DNA from: Pseudovibrio sp. Alg231-02
Lineage (GTDB): Bacteria; Pseudomonadota; Alphaproteobacteria; Rhizobiales; Stappiaceae
DNA: 64,000 nucleotides
Assembly (NCBI RefSeq): GCF_900143565.1
Contig: NZ_FREX01000001.1
Location: 821,068-885,067 of the forward strand
Direction: 5' to 3'
Both the position numbers and the translations under genes were made by a program. The notes under the pieces are model-generated. The model saw only the letters and a program-made list of their open reading frames with translations. It made no database searches and was not told the origin of the DNA. This document shows, one piece after another, positions 34,531 to 43,600 of the stretch (position 1 is its first letter; every line of letters starts with the position of its first letter).

Positions 34531-35880
34531 ATGACCGATCTAGAGCAAAAATATGCGTCCTTGAACGTACCCCGTTATACCTCCTATCCAACAGCTCCTC
34601 ACTTCAGTGAAGCTGTGACACCATCTCTCTATGGTGACTGGCTGGAGAGTATTCCTCATGACACTCCTCTGTCGCTTTATCTGCATGTGCCGTTTTGTCA
34701 GGAAATGTGCCATTACTGCGGATGTAACACCAAGGCGACACGCAAGATGGCGCCGGTGCTTGCGTATGTGGAGTTGATGCTCAAAGAGATTGACCTTGTG
34801 CTGAAGCGCCTTGGTACAGGCCGTCTGGTGCACCACATCCATTGGGGTGGCGGCACACCAAGCCTCGTTCCGCGCGAAGCATTTCTGAAGATTGTCGAAA
34901 AGCTGAAGGACAACTTCGTTTTCTCCGAGGACATTGAGCACGCGATCGAGCTCGATCCGAGAACCGTTGGTGATTATCTGGCCGAGACACTTAAGATGGC
35001 TGGCATCACACGGACCAGCTTGGGCGTTCAGGACTTTGATGAAGACGTTCAAAAACAGATTGGCCGCATTCAGCCGTACAAAACAGTGATGAAGGCTGTT
35101 ACTGCTCTTCGCAATGTTGGATTGAACGATATCAATTTTGATTTGATGTATGGGTTGCCAGGACAATCTGAGCAGACAATTCGCGAGACAGTTGAGTACA
35201 CCAAAGAACTTGCGCCGGGCCGTGTTGCTCTGTTCGGTTACGCGCACGTGCCTTGGTTCAAGAAGCACCAGCAGTTGATCAAGGAAGAGAACCTGCCGGG
35301 CGCGAATGAGCGCATTCGCCTTTCAGACGTTTCTCGCGATGCTCTTGTCGATGCTGGCTATGAAGTGATCGGTCTTGACCACTTTGCTCTGCCAACGGAT
35401 GAGATGGCAATCGCTTTGAAGGAAGGCCGCCTACGCCGGAACTTCCAAGGGTACACCACCGACACGGCTGATACTTTGATCGGCTTCGGTTGCAGCTCCA
35501 TCGGCTTCTTGCCACAGGGCTATGTGCAAACGACACCATCAGCTCGCGAATGGGAGCGTATGGTTGTTGATGATGTACTGCCGATCAAGAAAGGCATTGC
35601 CGTTGATCAGGTTGATCTGTGTCGTGCTGAAATCATCATGCAGCTGATGACCTACTATGAGGTCGATTACGCAGCCACAGCAGAAAAGCACGGATTGCCA
35701 GTCAGTGAGTTTGACCGCATTCCAGCTGAGATGCAGGAAATGATCGATGATGGCGTTGCAACCCTTGAGGGAACGGTTGTTACAGTGACAGATGCAGGCC
35801 GACGCTATGTTCGCGTGGTGGCAGCGGCGTTTGATACTTACCTTGCAACTCAGCAAGCCCGGCACTCTGTCGCGGTTTAA
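34531..35880 (+). CDS. hemN: Oxygen-independent coproporphyrinogen III oxidase
   Basis: HemN is a radical SAM enzyme that decarboxylates two propionates of coproporphyrinogen III under low oxygen. The 449-residue protein begins MTDLEQKYASLNVPRYTSYP. The iron-sulfur cluster cysteines are Cys56, Cys60 and Cys63 (CQEMCHYC), followed by Cys65 as in true HemN. Further motifs are HIHWGGGTPS and the glycine-rich YGLPGQS, and the HemN C-terminal domain is present. Together these favour HemN over HemW. It is placed under FixK control by the box at 34484. It is convergent with fixK. Confidence 0.96.
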   Translation: MTDLEQKYASLNVPRYTSYPTAPHFSEAVTPSLYGDWLESIPHDTPLSLYLHVPFCQEMCHYCGCNTKATRKMAPVLAYVELMLKEIDLVLKRLGTGRLVHHIHWGGGTPSLVPREAFLKIVEKLKDNFVFSEDIEHAIELDPRTVGDYLAETLKMAGITRTSLGVQDFDEDVQKQIGRIQPYKTVMKAVTALRNVGLNDINFDLMYGLPGQSEQTIRETVEYTKELAPGRVALFGYAHVPWFKKHQQLIKEENLPGANERIRLSDVSRDALVDAGYEVIGLDHFALPTDEMAIALKEGRLRRNFQGYTTDTADTLIGFGCSSIGFLPQGYVQTTPSAREWERMVVDDVLPIKKGIAVDQVDLCRAEIIMQLMTYYEVDYAATAEKHGLPVSEFDRIPAEMQEMIDDGVATLEGTVVTVTDAGRRYVRVVAAAFDTYLATQQARHSVAV

Positions 35881-35905
35881 TCCCGATCTGATCCAAAGAT
35901 GAAAG

Positions 35906-35934
35906 AAGCGGCCTTTATGGGCCGCTTTTCTTTT
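35906..35934 (+). terminator. Rho-independent terminator of hemN
   Basis: AAGCGGCC at 35906-35913 pairs with GGCCGCTT at 35920-35927 around TTTATG, followed by TTCTTTT, 25 bp after the hemN stop. Confidence 0.88.
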
Positions 35935-35944
35935 GTCCAGACAA

Positions 35945-35972
35945 CAAAAAAGGCGCTGAGTTTTCAGCGCCT
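35945..35972 (-). terminator. Rho-independent terminator of fixK
   Basis: AGGCGCTG at 35951-35958 pairs with CAGCGCCT at 35965-35972. The run of As at 35945-35950 is the T tail on the minus strand. It stands about 60 bp beyond the fixK stop and back-to-back with the hemN terminator. Confidence 0.85.
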
Positions 35973-36031
35973 GTTTCATTCATGTACTGCGGATGCCTTA
36001 TCAGGTCATCTTTGCTCTAGAAGTGAGCTTC

Positions 36032-36751
36032 TTAGTGCATACCAGTCAGCTGACAGATGCCACAAATGTTGGTGATGTGGATGCTGTCCTGCTTTTCAAC
36101 CTTTATCAGACCGCGACGTTTCAACTGAGAAATCACGCGGCTTACGGTTTCAATGGTCAGACCTAGATAGTCAGCGATTTCCTGACGGGTCATGGACAGA
36201 GCAACAGTCTTGGTATCTGGTCGACCCTCTTCATTCGGGCCTGAGCAGCCGTGTCCACCACGGTTTGGCACCAAACTCATCAGAAAGGTAGAAACGCGCT
36301 CCAGTGCGGATTTACGGCCCAGCAGAACTGTGTGTTCGTGAAGGATCTCCATCTGGGAGAGCAAGCAACGATTTACATAGTGCTGCATCATCGGAGAAGT
36401 AGAGATCTCGCGGCTTTCGAAAACCTGCAACTCAACTTCGGTCAGCGCTTCAGCCGTGCAGTCAAAGAAATCACGGTTGGAGAAACCGAGCATATCGCCT
36501 TCACGCAGAATATAGACCACCTGGCGACGTCCGTCCGGAAGCAGCTTGTAGAGCATCATAACCCCACGCACGACTTCATAGAGGCGCTCTGCCTTATCAC
36601 CCTCATAGAAAAGCACGTCATGCGCAGACAATCGCTGCTTACGACCAAGATGCTTTCCCGCGGCTTCTGGCTGCTTGAAGTTTTCCTGACAACCGTTGAA
36701 TGGTGCCTGGCCATCAAGATCGCTAAGCTTTGTCAATGTGGCCGATACCAT
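36032..36751 (-). CDS. fixK: FixK/FNR-type Crp-family transcriptional regulator
   Basis: FixK activates microoxic genes downstream of FixLJ. The protein is 239 residues from the ATG at 36751, which has GAGGAGGG at good distance. It has an N-terminal cyclic-nucleotide-like fold (YEGDKAERLYEVVRGVMML), a dimer helix and a C-terminal helix-turn-helix MTRQEIADYLGLTIETVSRV, whose ExxSR motif reads TTGAT boxes. It lacks the N-terminal four-cysteine cluster of true FNR, so direct oxygen sensing is unlikely. It carries a C-terminal CGIC motif of unknown role. Targets in this window include ccoN and hemN. Confidence 0.92.
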   Translation of the reverse strand: MVSATLTKLSDLDGQAPFNGCQENFKQPEAAGKHLGRKQRLSAHDVLFYEGDKAERLYEVVRGVMMLYKLLPDGRRQVVYILREGDMLGFSNRDFFDCTAEALTEVELQVFESREISTSPMMQHYVNRCLLSQMEILHEHTVLLGRKSALERVSTFLMSLVPNRGGHGCSGPNEEGRPDTKTVALSMTRQEIADYLGLTIETVSRVISQLKRRGLIKVEKQDSIHITNICGICQLTGMH

Positions 36752-36971
36752 AATCCCTCCTCGCGGATATCTCCGCAAACATCGTGCCTGGGCAAGTAGC
36801 GAGAACTATTCGTCTATTCTCTAAATGCCGCTTGGCCATGGCAAACATCCGTCATTGCTTGCCTGACCTGTTGATGCAGATTTACTGATTAGAATGCAAC
36901 GTCAAAATACGCATTAAAACTTATTGAGCAGGTTCATATCTTAGTAATTTGATCTGAAACAATCAAAATTT

Positions 36972-36985
36972 TGCGTTAGATCAAG
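36972..36985. promoter_or_regulatory. Degenerate FNR/FixK half-box between fixK and the receiver-only gene
   Basis: TTGCG-TTAG-ATCAA has one perfect and one poor half-site. It lies about 225 bp upstream of fixK, just after the receiver-only gene. It could allow weak autoregulation but may be chance. Confidence 0.3.
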
Positions 36986-36986
36986 T

Positions 36987-37322
36987 TTACACGTACACCA
37001 ATAAATCCTGTTCTTTCAATGGCTTACGAACAACAGGCGTTGTGGTGATTTTTGGCAAATCTCGCGTAATCTTCCAGAGAGGCTGGCCGCTGATTGCGAC
37101 AATTTGTGGCGCCTCATCCAAAGCAGCAACCTTCTCAATCAAATCAGATCCCGCCAATCCGGGAAGGTGCAGATCAACAAAGACAGTGTCATCTATACGA
37201 GGTGAAGCATCTGAGAGAAACGATTCTCCATCTGCAAAAGCGGCGCATGAGAGTTCGAGGCTCTCAAACATCCTAGCAATTGCATCTCGCACAGATACAT
37301 CATCTTCGACAATATAGATCAC
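36987..37322 (-). CDS. Receiver-only (single-domain) response regulator in the fix locus
   Basis: The 111-residue protein is a CheY-like receiver that stops where FixJ would continue into its output domain. It has an acidic pocket Glu6-Asp7-Asp8, phospho-acceptor Asp50 in VFVDLHLPG, Ser in AISGQ and Lys in VRKPLKEQ. The sequence is FixJ-like (MIYIVEDDVSVRDAIARMFE). GTG start with GGGG at 6 bp. It lies between fixJ and fixK in the same direction. Competing for FixL phosphate, or acting as a brake like rhizobial FixT (a different fold relationship), is a hypothesis. Confidence 0.85.
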   Translation of the reverse strand: MIYIVEDDVSVRDAIARMFESLELSCAAFADGESFLSDASPRIDDTVFVDLHLPGLAGSDLIEKVAALDEAPQIVAISGQPLWKITRDLPKITTTPVVRKPLKEQDLLVYV

Positions 37323-37352
37323 AACAAACCCCAGCGTTGTTCTCGTAGCTCA

Positions 37353-37387
37353 TGAGACAAAGCACAAAGGTGCAGCACTTTGTCTCA
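37353..37387. other. 10-bp-stem hairpin between fixJ and the receiver-only gene
   Basis: TGAGACAAAG at 37353-37362 pairs perfectly with CTTTGTCTCA at 37378-37387 across a 15-nt loop. It lies between the fixJ stop (37495) and the next start (37322) on the minus strand. There is no T tail, so processing or attenuation is more likely than termination. A protein-binding palindrome is also possible. Confidence 0.6.
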
Positions 37388-37494
37388 CCAGTCACCATAA
37401 CCAAGCGCCGGGGTCTTGTAATGCGTAGTAACACTCGGGAATAACAAGATTGGCCGAAAGTATAGCCAGTCATTCCCAATGAAGTTGCGCTACA

Positions 37495-38103
37495 TCAAGC
37501 AGCTGGAGGCTCACCTGTAAGGACGATGCGGACGAGATCCGCAGCATTACGTGCACCAAGTTTTTCCATGATGCGCGCGCGGTGAACTTCAACAGTACGT
37601 GGAGAGATCTTGAGGTTTCTACCAGCTTCCTTGTTGGAGGAACCAGCAGTGATCTCAGTCAACACCTGACGTTCGCGTGGCGTCAAAGTTTCTGCGCCAG
37701 GGAATGTCAGTGTATTTGCACCACTCGCCTGTGCATTTCTGGAAACAGCTTCACGCACACGAGAGATGATGGATTCAACATCAAATGGCTTTTCAATGAA
37801 GTCGTAAGCGCCTGATTTGATCGCTTCAACAGCCATTGGGATATCGCCCTGACCGGAAATGATAAAGATTGGTGCAGGGAAGTTCTCACCATTCAGGCTT
37901 TTCAGAATATCAATGCCTGAGCGTCCTGGCATATGAACGTCAAGAAGAACACAGTTCGGCGTTTCTTCTTCTACCCCACCAAGAAACTCTTCAGCATTCG
38001 CAAAGGATTTTACGCGAAACCCTTCTGTTTCAAACAGCAGAGAAAGCGCGTCGCGAACCGCTGGGTCATCGTCAACAATATGGATCACAGACGGCATGGT
38101 CAT
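37495..38103 (-). CDS. fixJ: Response regulator FixJ (receiver plus LuxR-type HTH)
   Basis: The 202-residue protein has a receiver domain with Asp11-13 pocket, phospho-acceptor Asp55 (VLLDVHMPG) and Lys105 (FIEKPFD), then a LuxR-type HTH at about 138-195 (LTPRERQVLTEITAGSSNKE, then VEVHRARIMEKLGA). FixJ phosphorylated by FixL activates fixK. It follows fixL by 46 bp in the same direction. Length and order are exactly those of rhizobial FixJ. Confidence 0.95.
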   Translation of the reverse strand: MTMPSVIHIVDDDPAVRDALSLLFETEGFRVKSFANAEEFLGGVEEETPNCVLLDVHMPGRSGIDILKSLNGENFPAPIFIISGQGDIPMAVEAIKSGAYDFIEKPFDVESIISRVREAVSRNAQASGANTLTFPGAETLTPRERQVLTEITAGSSNKEAGRNLKISPRTVEVHRARIMEKLGARNAADLVRIVLTGEPPAA

Positions 38104-38149
38104 GATTGCTCAGGTCCTTATTCTTGTTGTTCTAAACAACAGCTTCAGC

Positions 38150-39256
38150 TTAGCTTGTTGCTTTTGAGTTTACCGGGAGCCTCAAAGTGAAGGTTGCACC
38201 TTTACCTTCCTCATATGGCTCAACAAGTAAATCGCCACCATGGTTTTGGGCTATACTCCGAGAAATCGCAAGTCCAATACCTAAACCGCGCCGCTTTGTC
38301 CCAGTAAAGGCCTTGAAAAGGTGCGACACTGCTTCCTCATCCAGCCCTGGTCCGGTATCCATAACCTTAACAAACACATTGTCATCGTCACGTTCGACAG
38401 AAACAACTACTTGCTTAACAGGTTGATCCTTTACGGCTTCGCCTGCATTTCGGATCAAGTTTACAAGAATCTGTTGTATTTGTACGGAGTCCAACTCAAG
38501 CTGGTAGTTATAGTCCACGAAAGTAGAGATGAACTCGACATCATCCGCTTCGTGCCCTACCCGAACGAGTTCAAGGCAATCATCAATGAGTGTTGCAAGA
38601 CCGGTTCCGATGCATTGCGGAGCCTGCCGTTCGACAAAGTTACGCATTCGCTGGATGATCTGACCAGCACGTTCAGCCTCCACCACAGCCTTATCCATCA
38701 GGCTGATCATAGGATCATCAGGCTGATCGGCAGCTCTTGCACGGCGCGCTGCCGTTTGCAGATAGAGCATCAGAGCCGTGAGTGGCTGATTAACCTCGTG
38801 AGCAATCGCAGCGCCCATTTCGTCCAACGCGTTCACGCGGGTCATCGTCACCAGGTTAGATTGCAGCACACGAAGGCGTTCTTCATATTCCTTGGTTGCC
38901 CGAAGATCTTTCAGGACGCCGATGAACTGATGACCGCTTTCTGTCTGAGCTTCACCAACGGACAGTTCTATTGGAATTTCGGTTCCGTCTTTATGGCGAC
39001 CAACGACTTCGCGGCCAATGCCGACAACTTTCGGGTCTCCGGATTTCAGATAGTTCCGAATGAACTGGTCATGCTGCTTAGCAGTGGCGCTCGGCATCAG
39101 TGTGTTGACATTCTTGCCAACGACTTCGGCGCTCTTGTAGCCAAACATATTCTCGCAAGCACGGTTATAGATCAGGATCGTTCCGTTATCATCAATGACG
39201 ATGATGCCATTAACGGCTGTATCCAGAACACTGTGCAAGCATGAAGAGGAGACCAT
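38150..39256 (-). CDS. fixL: Oxygen-sensing PAS histidine kinase FixL (soluble type)
   Basis: The 368-residue kinase has one PAS domain (about 5-120) and no membrane helix. Aligned from memory with Bradyrhizobium FixL, the haem-ligand His200 corresponds to His62 (KQHDQFI) and the signalling Arg220 to Arg82 (GIGRE), so haem binding is plausible. Position 214 is Lys and 206 is Asn here, both departures from that protein. The kinase core has phospho-acceptor His153 (AIAHEVNQPL), N box NLIRNAGEAV, and G boxes DTGPGLDE and GLGIGLAISRSI. AGGA supports the ATG. Confidence 0.92.
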   Translation of the reverse strand: MVSSSCLHSVLDTAVNGIIVIDDNGTILIYNRACENMFGYKSAEVVGKNVNTLMPSATAKQHDQFIRNYLKSGDPKVVGIGREVVGRHKDGTEIPIELSVGEAQTESGHQFIGVLKDLRATKEYEERLRVLQSNLVTMTRVNALDEMGAAIAHEVNQPLTALMLYLQTAARRARAADQPDDPMISLMDKAVVEAERAGQIIQRMRNFVERQAPQCIGTGLATLIDDCLELVRVGHEADDVEFISTFVDYNYQLELDSVQIQQILVNLIRNAGEAVKDQPVKQVVVSVERDDDNVFVKVMDTGPGLDEEAVSHLFKAFTGTKRRGLGIGLAISRSIAQNHGGDLLVEPYEEGKGATFTLRLPVNSKATS

Positions 39257-39789
39257 AGTAGTTTCCTAGTTGTTGTAGGCGCACCCGTACGCTTATCTAA
39301 ACGGGTATCTAGATGGGTATTTTGACTAATCAGCTATCCCATGGCCTGAGCTAGGTCAATCACCTAGCCTGCGACTGATTTAACGATTAATTCCCGCTAA
39401 TTCATTGATATATTATGTAGGAGACGAGCGTTCTCTAAACCTGAGCGTGTAAATCTAGAGTTTGAAGACATCGGAAGCGAGGCTGCCCTCCGGCTAGATA
39501 ATGCATTTACCTATTGTAAAACCCAGAGAACCCTTAGGTTAGTTTATGTAAAATATTATTTTACGAGTTTTGGGTCACGACGCAAAATCATTGCGGAATT
39601 TGGAATAAGACTAAGTAGAGTAAACCAAAAGTAGTAAGCGTGTTCACCTATACGGCGCGTATATGTCGCAGGATATATCATACTCTGAGCCCAGGTTTTC
39701 CACCGTAGCACAACGTTTCAGGCTCTTTTCGCCCGGTATCGAAGCCCCTTCCTTGAGTCGTGTGCGGCGATTGAAATTTTATTTCGCAC
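39257..39789. other. AT-rich intergenic region upstream of fixL
   Basis: This 533-bp gap has no frame with a ribosome-binding site. It holds the fixL promoter and a perfect 17-bp palindrome, GTAAAAT-ATT-ATTTTAC, at 39548-39564. No FNR/FixK box was found. Confidence 0.5.
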
Positions 39790-40515
39790 TCACAAATCGG
39801 GGTCAGGAGATCGGATCTGATGGTTTTGTGCCAGTTCTGTAAGTGCTTTGAAGTTGGCACGTATTGAAAACTCATGCTGCAGTTGCAAAAGGTTCAATCG
39901 CAATCCGTTGAGAAGCAACAGCTCATCATGGCCATGCAAACGTTTGTGAACCGGTAGGCTACAAAAGATCTTCGAGACTTGTGTAGCCGCAATGTCTGCA
40001 ACACTGCGGGCTGGCACTAAAGCATCCGTACGCATTTTGGTCGACATGTTCTGAGCTAAGGCATTCCATTCCTGCGCAGAGCAAACGGAAGCTTCCTGAT
40101 GCTCAACCAAGATTTCCTTGAGCAGTTGCCCGATCATGCCAGCAAGATCCTGCGGGTCCATTCTCGTTTTTTGCCGCAACACAATGAGAGCCATTTCGCC
40201 CACAAGCTCCACAGTGATGGAGAAGGAGCTCCAACGGGAGGCTTCGAGAGCCTGCTGAAAATCTTCCTCGTCAAGCAGTGTCTTCCAATGAACACCAGCC
40301 CGAGAGCGGGAGTATTCCTGCACATTCTTATAAGTCAGATACGCCGCACTGCGCCCAAGATACCCCTTTAACTTAAGAAGGGTATCCAAGTCGGATCTAT
40401 AAAAGAAGAAAGCATAGATGCGCTTCAGCCAGCTTGGACTGTCGAGAGATACATTCTCGATATTTTCAAAGGCACCTAGCAGGTTCTCTTTGGTAGAATT
40501 GCGTTGTTGTCCCAA
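39790..40515 (-). CDS. Hypothetical protein, 241 aa
   Basis: I do not recognise this protein. It starts at a TTG at 40515 with AAAGG at 7 bp. It is soluble and mostly helical, with an N-terminal SPSWLKRIYAFFFYRSDLDT and the amphipathic WSSFSITVELVGEMALIVLRQK, and it has few Cys. It is divergent from the large transporter-kinase gene and 160 bp from it, so shared regulation is possible. There is no sign of transfer. Confidence 0.6.
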   Translation of the reverse strand: MGQQRNSTKENLLGAFENIENVSLDSPSWLKRIYAFFFYRSDLDTLLKLKGYLGRSAAYLTYKNVQEYSRSRAGVHWKTLLDEEDFQQALEASRWSSFSITVELVGEMALIVLRQKTRMDPQDLAGMIGQLLKEILVEHQEASVCSAQEWNALAQNMSTKMRTDALVPARSVADIAATQVSKIFCSLPVHKRLHGHDELLLLNGLRLNLLQLQHEFSIRANFKALTELAQNHQIRSPDPDL

Positions 40516-40675
40516 CTCATAGCCTTTCGTCGCGGTCGGAAAAATCTACGGTTACAAAGACGCAATAACTCGTATTGAACTCTTGCCTTTCACAAAAGAT
40601 CGGTCAACTGTGCAACATTGAGAGACAAAAAACACTTAATGGAAGTAACGGACCTACCAGTCCGGCGGGGGAAGC

Positions 40676-43600
40676 ATGCTTCAAGGTTGGATCGTAGTCC
40701 TTGTCGCTTTGGCATATATACTGCTCTTATTTGTTATCGCGAGTTACGGTGACAAAGTCGCCAAGAACCGCGTTAAAAAGACAAGAGGGCGGCCACTCAT
40801 CTATGCCCTCTCGCTCTCCGTTTATTGTACATCATGGACATTTTTTGGATCTGTCGGATCTGCTTCGAGAAATGGTTTCGAGTTTATTGCCATTTACCTC
40901 GGGCCTATCCTCGTGTTCGCTTTTGGGTTTCCGCTGATCCTGCGGGTGATCCAACTTGCGAAGGCAGAAAAGATTACATCCGTTGCCGACTTTATTGCCG
41001 CTAGGTATGGCAAAAACCCTATGGTCGGCGCGATTGTCACATTGATCGCCTTTATCGGCATGATCCCCTACATCGCCCTTCAACTGAAGGCGCTGGATCT
41101 GTCTGTCGGCACGATTGTGCTGCACCCTCTATTGTCGCTTGATGATGCAGAGATTTCGATCTTTGGTGATGAGACACTGATGATCGCCATTTTCATGGCT
41201 GTGTTTACGTGGTTATTCGGCACCCGCCATATTGATGCGACAGAGCACCAAGAAGGCTTGATGCTATCCATCGCGACTGAAGCCGTTGTTAAGCTCGTTG
41301 CTTTTCTCGCAATCGGTATTTGGGTTACCTTCATGCTGTTTGATGGGCCATGGGATCTCCTGCACGCTTCCTTTGCTAACACCAACAGCTCACAGGACCT
41401 GTTCACGAATATCAACGCCAGCAAGTGGGCAGTTATCACGCTCCTGTCTTTGTTCTCGATTGTGCTTCTGCCGCGCCAGTTCCATGTGACTGTGACGGAA
41501 TACAACAGTGAAGCTGAGTTGAAACGGGCGACATGGCTGTTTCCAAGTTACCTGATCGCCATCAATCTATTCGTCGTGCCCATTGCCCTTGCAGGTATGA
41601 CCATTTTGGGCAACACGGTCGACCCGGACATGTTCGTGCTGGCGCTGCCTCGTGCTTATGATGCTGACTGGTTGACCCTGCTGGTGTTTATTGGTGGTCT
41701 TTCCGCAGCAACAGCCATGGTGATTGTGACCACCGTTGCGCTTTCCATCATGGTTTCCAACGATCTGGTGATGCCGATTATTCTGCGCCGGCGTAGTGAA
41801 GACGAGATCATTTCGACTTCAGGCGAAGACATGAGCCAGCTGGTGCTGGGCATTCGGCGCATGTCGATCTTCCTCGTCATTCTAGGAAGTTATGTCTACT
41901 ACCGCGTTGCGGGTGATAGTGCGGCTCTTTCGAGCATCGGCCTTCTCTCTTTTGCAGCAATTGCACAGTTCGCTCCTGCCTTTATCGGTGGCTTAATCTG
42001 GCGCAGAGCGACGGCGCGCGGCGCGATTGCCAGTATGACAGCTGGATTTGCAGTTTGGTTCTACACTCTGCTGCTTCCTGTCTTTGCGCGGGAGAGTATC
42101 TTTGGCTCAAACATCCTTAGTAACGGCCCGTTCGGCATAGAGTTCCTGAAGCCTGAAGCATTGCTTTACCTTGATATGGATCCGTTTGTGCACGGTGTAC
42201 TCTGGAGCCTTTTGTCGGGACTGCTGTTTTACGTGGTCTTCTCGCTCACGCGGCAACCGACTGCGATTGAGCGCATTCAGGCCAACACTTTTGTGCCCAC
42301 TGGGATTGCACAGGCCCCTGCCCTGCGGAAGCTGCGGACAACAGTGACGATCGGAGATCTGCAAGCAACGATTTCTCGTTATGTTGGAGAAGAGCGGACG
42401 CAGCGTTCCTTTGATACCTATGCTGCGGAGCATCGCATCACGATTGACAGCAGCGAAGAAGCCGATGCCGTGATCCTGCGTTTTTCCGAGCAACTGCTTG
42501 CCAGTGCAATCGGATCAGCGTCCGCACGACTGGTGCTTTCTCTTCTGCTCAAACGGCGAGACCCGGGTACACAGGAAGCCATCAAACTGCTGGATGATGC
42601 GACCGAGGCCATCCAATATAACCGCGATCTTTTGCAGATCGCGCTGGACCAAGTGCGGCAGGGTATCTCTGTTTATGACAAGGATTTGCGCCTGATCTGC
42701 TGGAATCGGCAGTATCGCGAGATGCTGATGTTGCCGGCCAAGTTTGGACAAGTTGGCACTTCGCTTGAGGAGATGATCCGCCATATTGCAGAAGCAGGCG
42801 AGTTTGGAGATGGCGATGTAGACGAGATTGTCGGTCTGCGCATGCACAACTTCATTAATCGCCAAGAGACCTATCAGGAGCATCTGGTCAGCACTGGAAC
42901 GGTGTTGGAAGTGCGCACCAGCCCAATGCCTTATGGTGGGCTGGTCACCAGTTACACTGATATTACTGAGCGTGTTTTTGCAGAGGAAGCTCTTGCCCGA
43001 GCCAATGAGAATTTGGAGCAGCGGGTTCGGGACCGGACCGAAGAGCTGACGAAGGTGAATGAGCAACTTGAAGCTGCCAAGAAGACGGCTGAGCTGGCTT
43101 ATCAGGACAAAACGCGGTTCCTGGCTGCTGCAAGCCATGACATTTTACAGCCGTTGAATGCAGCGCGACTTTATTCTTCTACTCTGACTGATCGTTTCAT
43201 GGACGGAGACCCGGAAGACCGCAAACTGGTTAGCAATATCGAGGCCTCACTGGAGTCAGTAGAAGAGATCATTGGTGCTGTTCTCGATATTTCCCGTCTG
43301 GATACCCGGGCGTTCAAAGCAGAGATCTCGACATTCCGCCTGGATGATATTCTCAATCCATTACGCGTAGAGTTCACTCCAATTGCCAAGGAAAAAGGGC
43401 TCAAGCTCACAATCCGCAGCACAGATGTTTGTGTGCGCTCAGATCGACGTCTTTTGCGGCGTTTGCTGCAGAACCTCATTTCAAATGGACTGAAGTACAC
43501 TACAAAAGGTGGCGTCGTAGTCGGTGTTCGCAAGACGAAGAACAATATGGCAAATATTCAGGTCTACGATAGCGGGATCGGCATTCCAGAAAAGCAGCAG

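Noticed and set aside
39678-39875. Small gene near 39.7 kb on the minus strand
   Set aside because: It overlaps the longer 241-residue frame in another phase and lacks initiation signals.
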